NCBI RefSeq assembly: GCF_015221875.1
Contig: NZ_JACYGY010000001.1
Span: 2,356,001-2,420,000 of the forward strand
Source: Dyadobacter subterraneus
Lineage (GTDB): Bacteria > Bacteroidota > Bacteroidia > Cytophagales > Spirosomataceae
DNA: 64,000 nt
Reading direction: 5' to 3'
Shown one piece after another: positions 63,374 through 64,000 of this stretch. The notes beneath the pieces are model-generated. The model was not told the origin of the DNA. It did not search any database and saw only the letters and a list, made by a program, of their open reading frames with translations. Within the stretch, counting starts at the first letter, position 1. Each line of letters opens with the position of its first letter. The translations under genes were made by a program, and so were the position numbers.

Positions 63374-64000
63374 AAGATGGAAAATCAGTATTTGTTGTAT
63401 TGGCGCTGACTGTTTTTGTAGTCTACGTGATGCGCAATTTTCTGGGTAAGCTAAGCGCTTTTTTCTTTGTTCCAATCGATAACCTGTTGTTCATCTCGCA
63501 CAGTATTCCTCCTTTTTTAATGTGGATGGTTTTGGGGTTACTAATCGGACTTATCTACGGTTCTTTCGTTTCGATTAAAAAATTTAAGCTTGATTATAAG
63601 CTACTTGTGTATCCGGGTTTGGCTTTGCTCATTGGTGTTAGCTTGATTTTACTGGCGTCATTTGTTGTCAAAAAAGTTAAAGGTGGGAATGAGTCGGATA
63701 GTATCAGCGTGGAGACTGAGGATAAAGGAAACCGCAGGTTCTTGACCGCTGCTAACCGGGCTAAATTGAATAAAATATTGGAAAAAGGTATACAGGCTGT
63801 GGAGAATGAAAGGTATGAAACCGCTGAGGAGCTTTTTATTAAAGCGGCATCTATCGGAAAAGGTGATTCACGACTGGACAGTCTGGCCAAGGTTTATATC
63901 AATATCGGACATGACAAATGCACACTTTTTAAACGAGATTCCCAACTCAAATACATACCTAACTATTACTATAAGTACGCAGCTGCCCTCACAAACAGGC
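63370..64000 (+). CDS. Membrane protein with TPR-like domain, runs off the right edge
   Basis: The open frame starts at ATG 63370 and is cut by the window after about 210 codons. Three membrane helices (about 5-25, 44-68 and 77-101) are followed by a soluble helical domain with LEKGIQAVENERYETAEELF and SLAKVYINIGHDKCTLF, resembling tetratricopeptide repeats. The four-base overlap with the previous gene shows tight coupling. Further operon genes may lie beyond the edge. Confidence 0.72.
   Translation, partial: MKDGKSVFVVLALTVFVVYVMRNFLGKLSAFFFVPIDNLLFISHSIPPFLMWMVLGLLIGLIYGSFVSIKKFKLDYKLLVYPGLALLIGVSLILLASFVVKKVKGGNESDSISVETEDKGNRRFLTAANRAKLNKILEKGIQAVENERYETAEELFIKAASIGKGDSRLDSLAKVYINIGHDKCTLFKRDSQLKYIPNYYYKYAAALTNR

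Noticed and set aside
63594..63890. A minus-strand 98-codon frame
   Set aside because: It is the shadow of the plus-strand membrane protein, which has clear helices and continues the operon.

Overview
The window looks like chromosomal DNA of an environmental Bacteroidota of the Cytophagales type; Dyadobacter or a relative is my best guess, and this is inference. The grounds are a SusC/SusD pair with a FecI/FecR-type sigma/anti-sigma, a DUF4249 lipoprotein, FtsX-like permeases of the 800-residue Bacteroidota type, a DUF4142 protein, many lipoproteins, TAnnTTTG-type -7 promoter boxes and the near absence of Shine-Dalgarno sequences. I found no rRNA, tRNA or CRISPR array.

Layout. 1-4.5 kb: a partial secreted protein and small unknown membrane proteins, with decayed genes between them. 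4.7-10.1 kb: an XRE/DUF4870 regulator, then an ECF sigma / anti-sigma / DUF4097 locus and an outer-membrane barrel protein. The sigma gene and the barrel gene share one promoter-like motif, so they probably form a small autoregulated envelope regulon. 10.4-15.9 kb: broken and unknown genes around an ABC-F ATPase, and an amidohydrolase that has lost its end. 16-25.7 kb: an FtsX-like permease, an SRPBCC/DUF2200/DUF1801 operon, an acyltransferase, flavin and quinone oxidoreductases, an AraC regulator and two tandem secreted paralogues. 25.9-35.8 kb: a REP-like palindromic element, a TPR histidine kinase, an orphan DUF4249 lipoprotein, a divergent hxlR/azoreductase pair around a perfect palindrome, polysaccharide deacetylase and GT87-like genes, and three gene relics (ABC permease, AraC, response regulator). 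35.9-45.6 kb: DUF4142, then a complete ECF sigma-FecR-SusC-SusD nutrient-uptake locus and a large polytopic membrane protein. 45.9-53.5 kb: AraC/SDR, an SGNH hydrolase followed by a type I restriction HsdR tail relic, a membrane protein broken by one stop codon, an AlkC/AlkD-like repair protein and a PhoD-like phosphatase.

The most interesting part is 53.7-64.0 kb. It is a tightly packed operon of at least seven co-directional genes that runs off the right edge. They encode a vWA-like lipoprotein, a small 3-TM protein, a tubulin/FtsZ-superfamily protein, a very large protein ending in an actin/Hsp70-type ATPase domain, and three membrane proteins, two of them with large soluble domains. A tubulin-like and an actin-like nucleotidase made together with an envelope scaffold suggests a membrane-spanning, nucleotide-driven machine. 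I know of no characterised system with this exact gene set.

The window is also rich in gene decay. At least ten loci are truncated, frameshifted or carry single nonsense codons, and most lie in intergenic DNA that would otherwise look empty.
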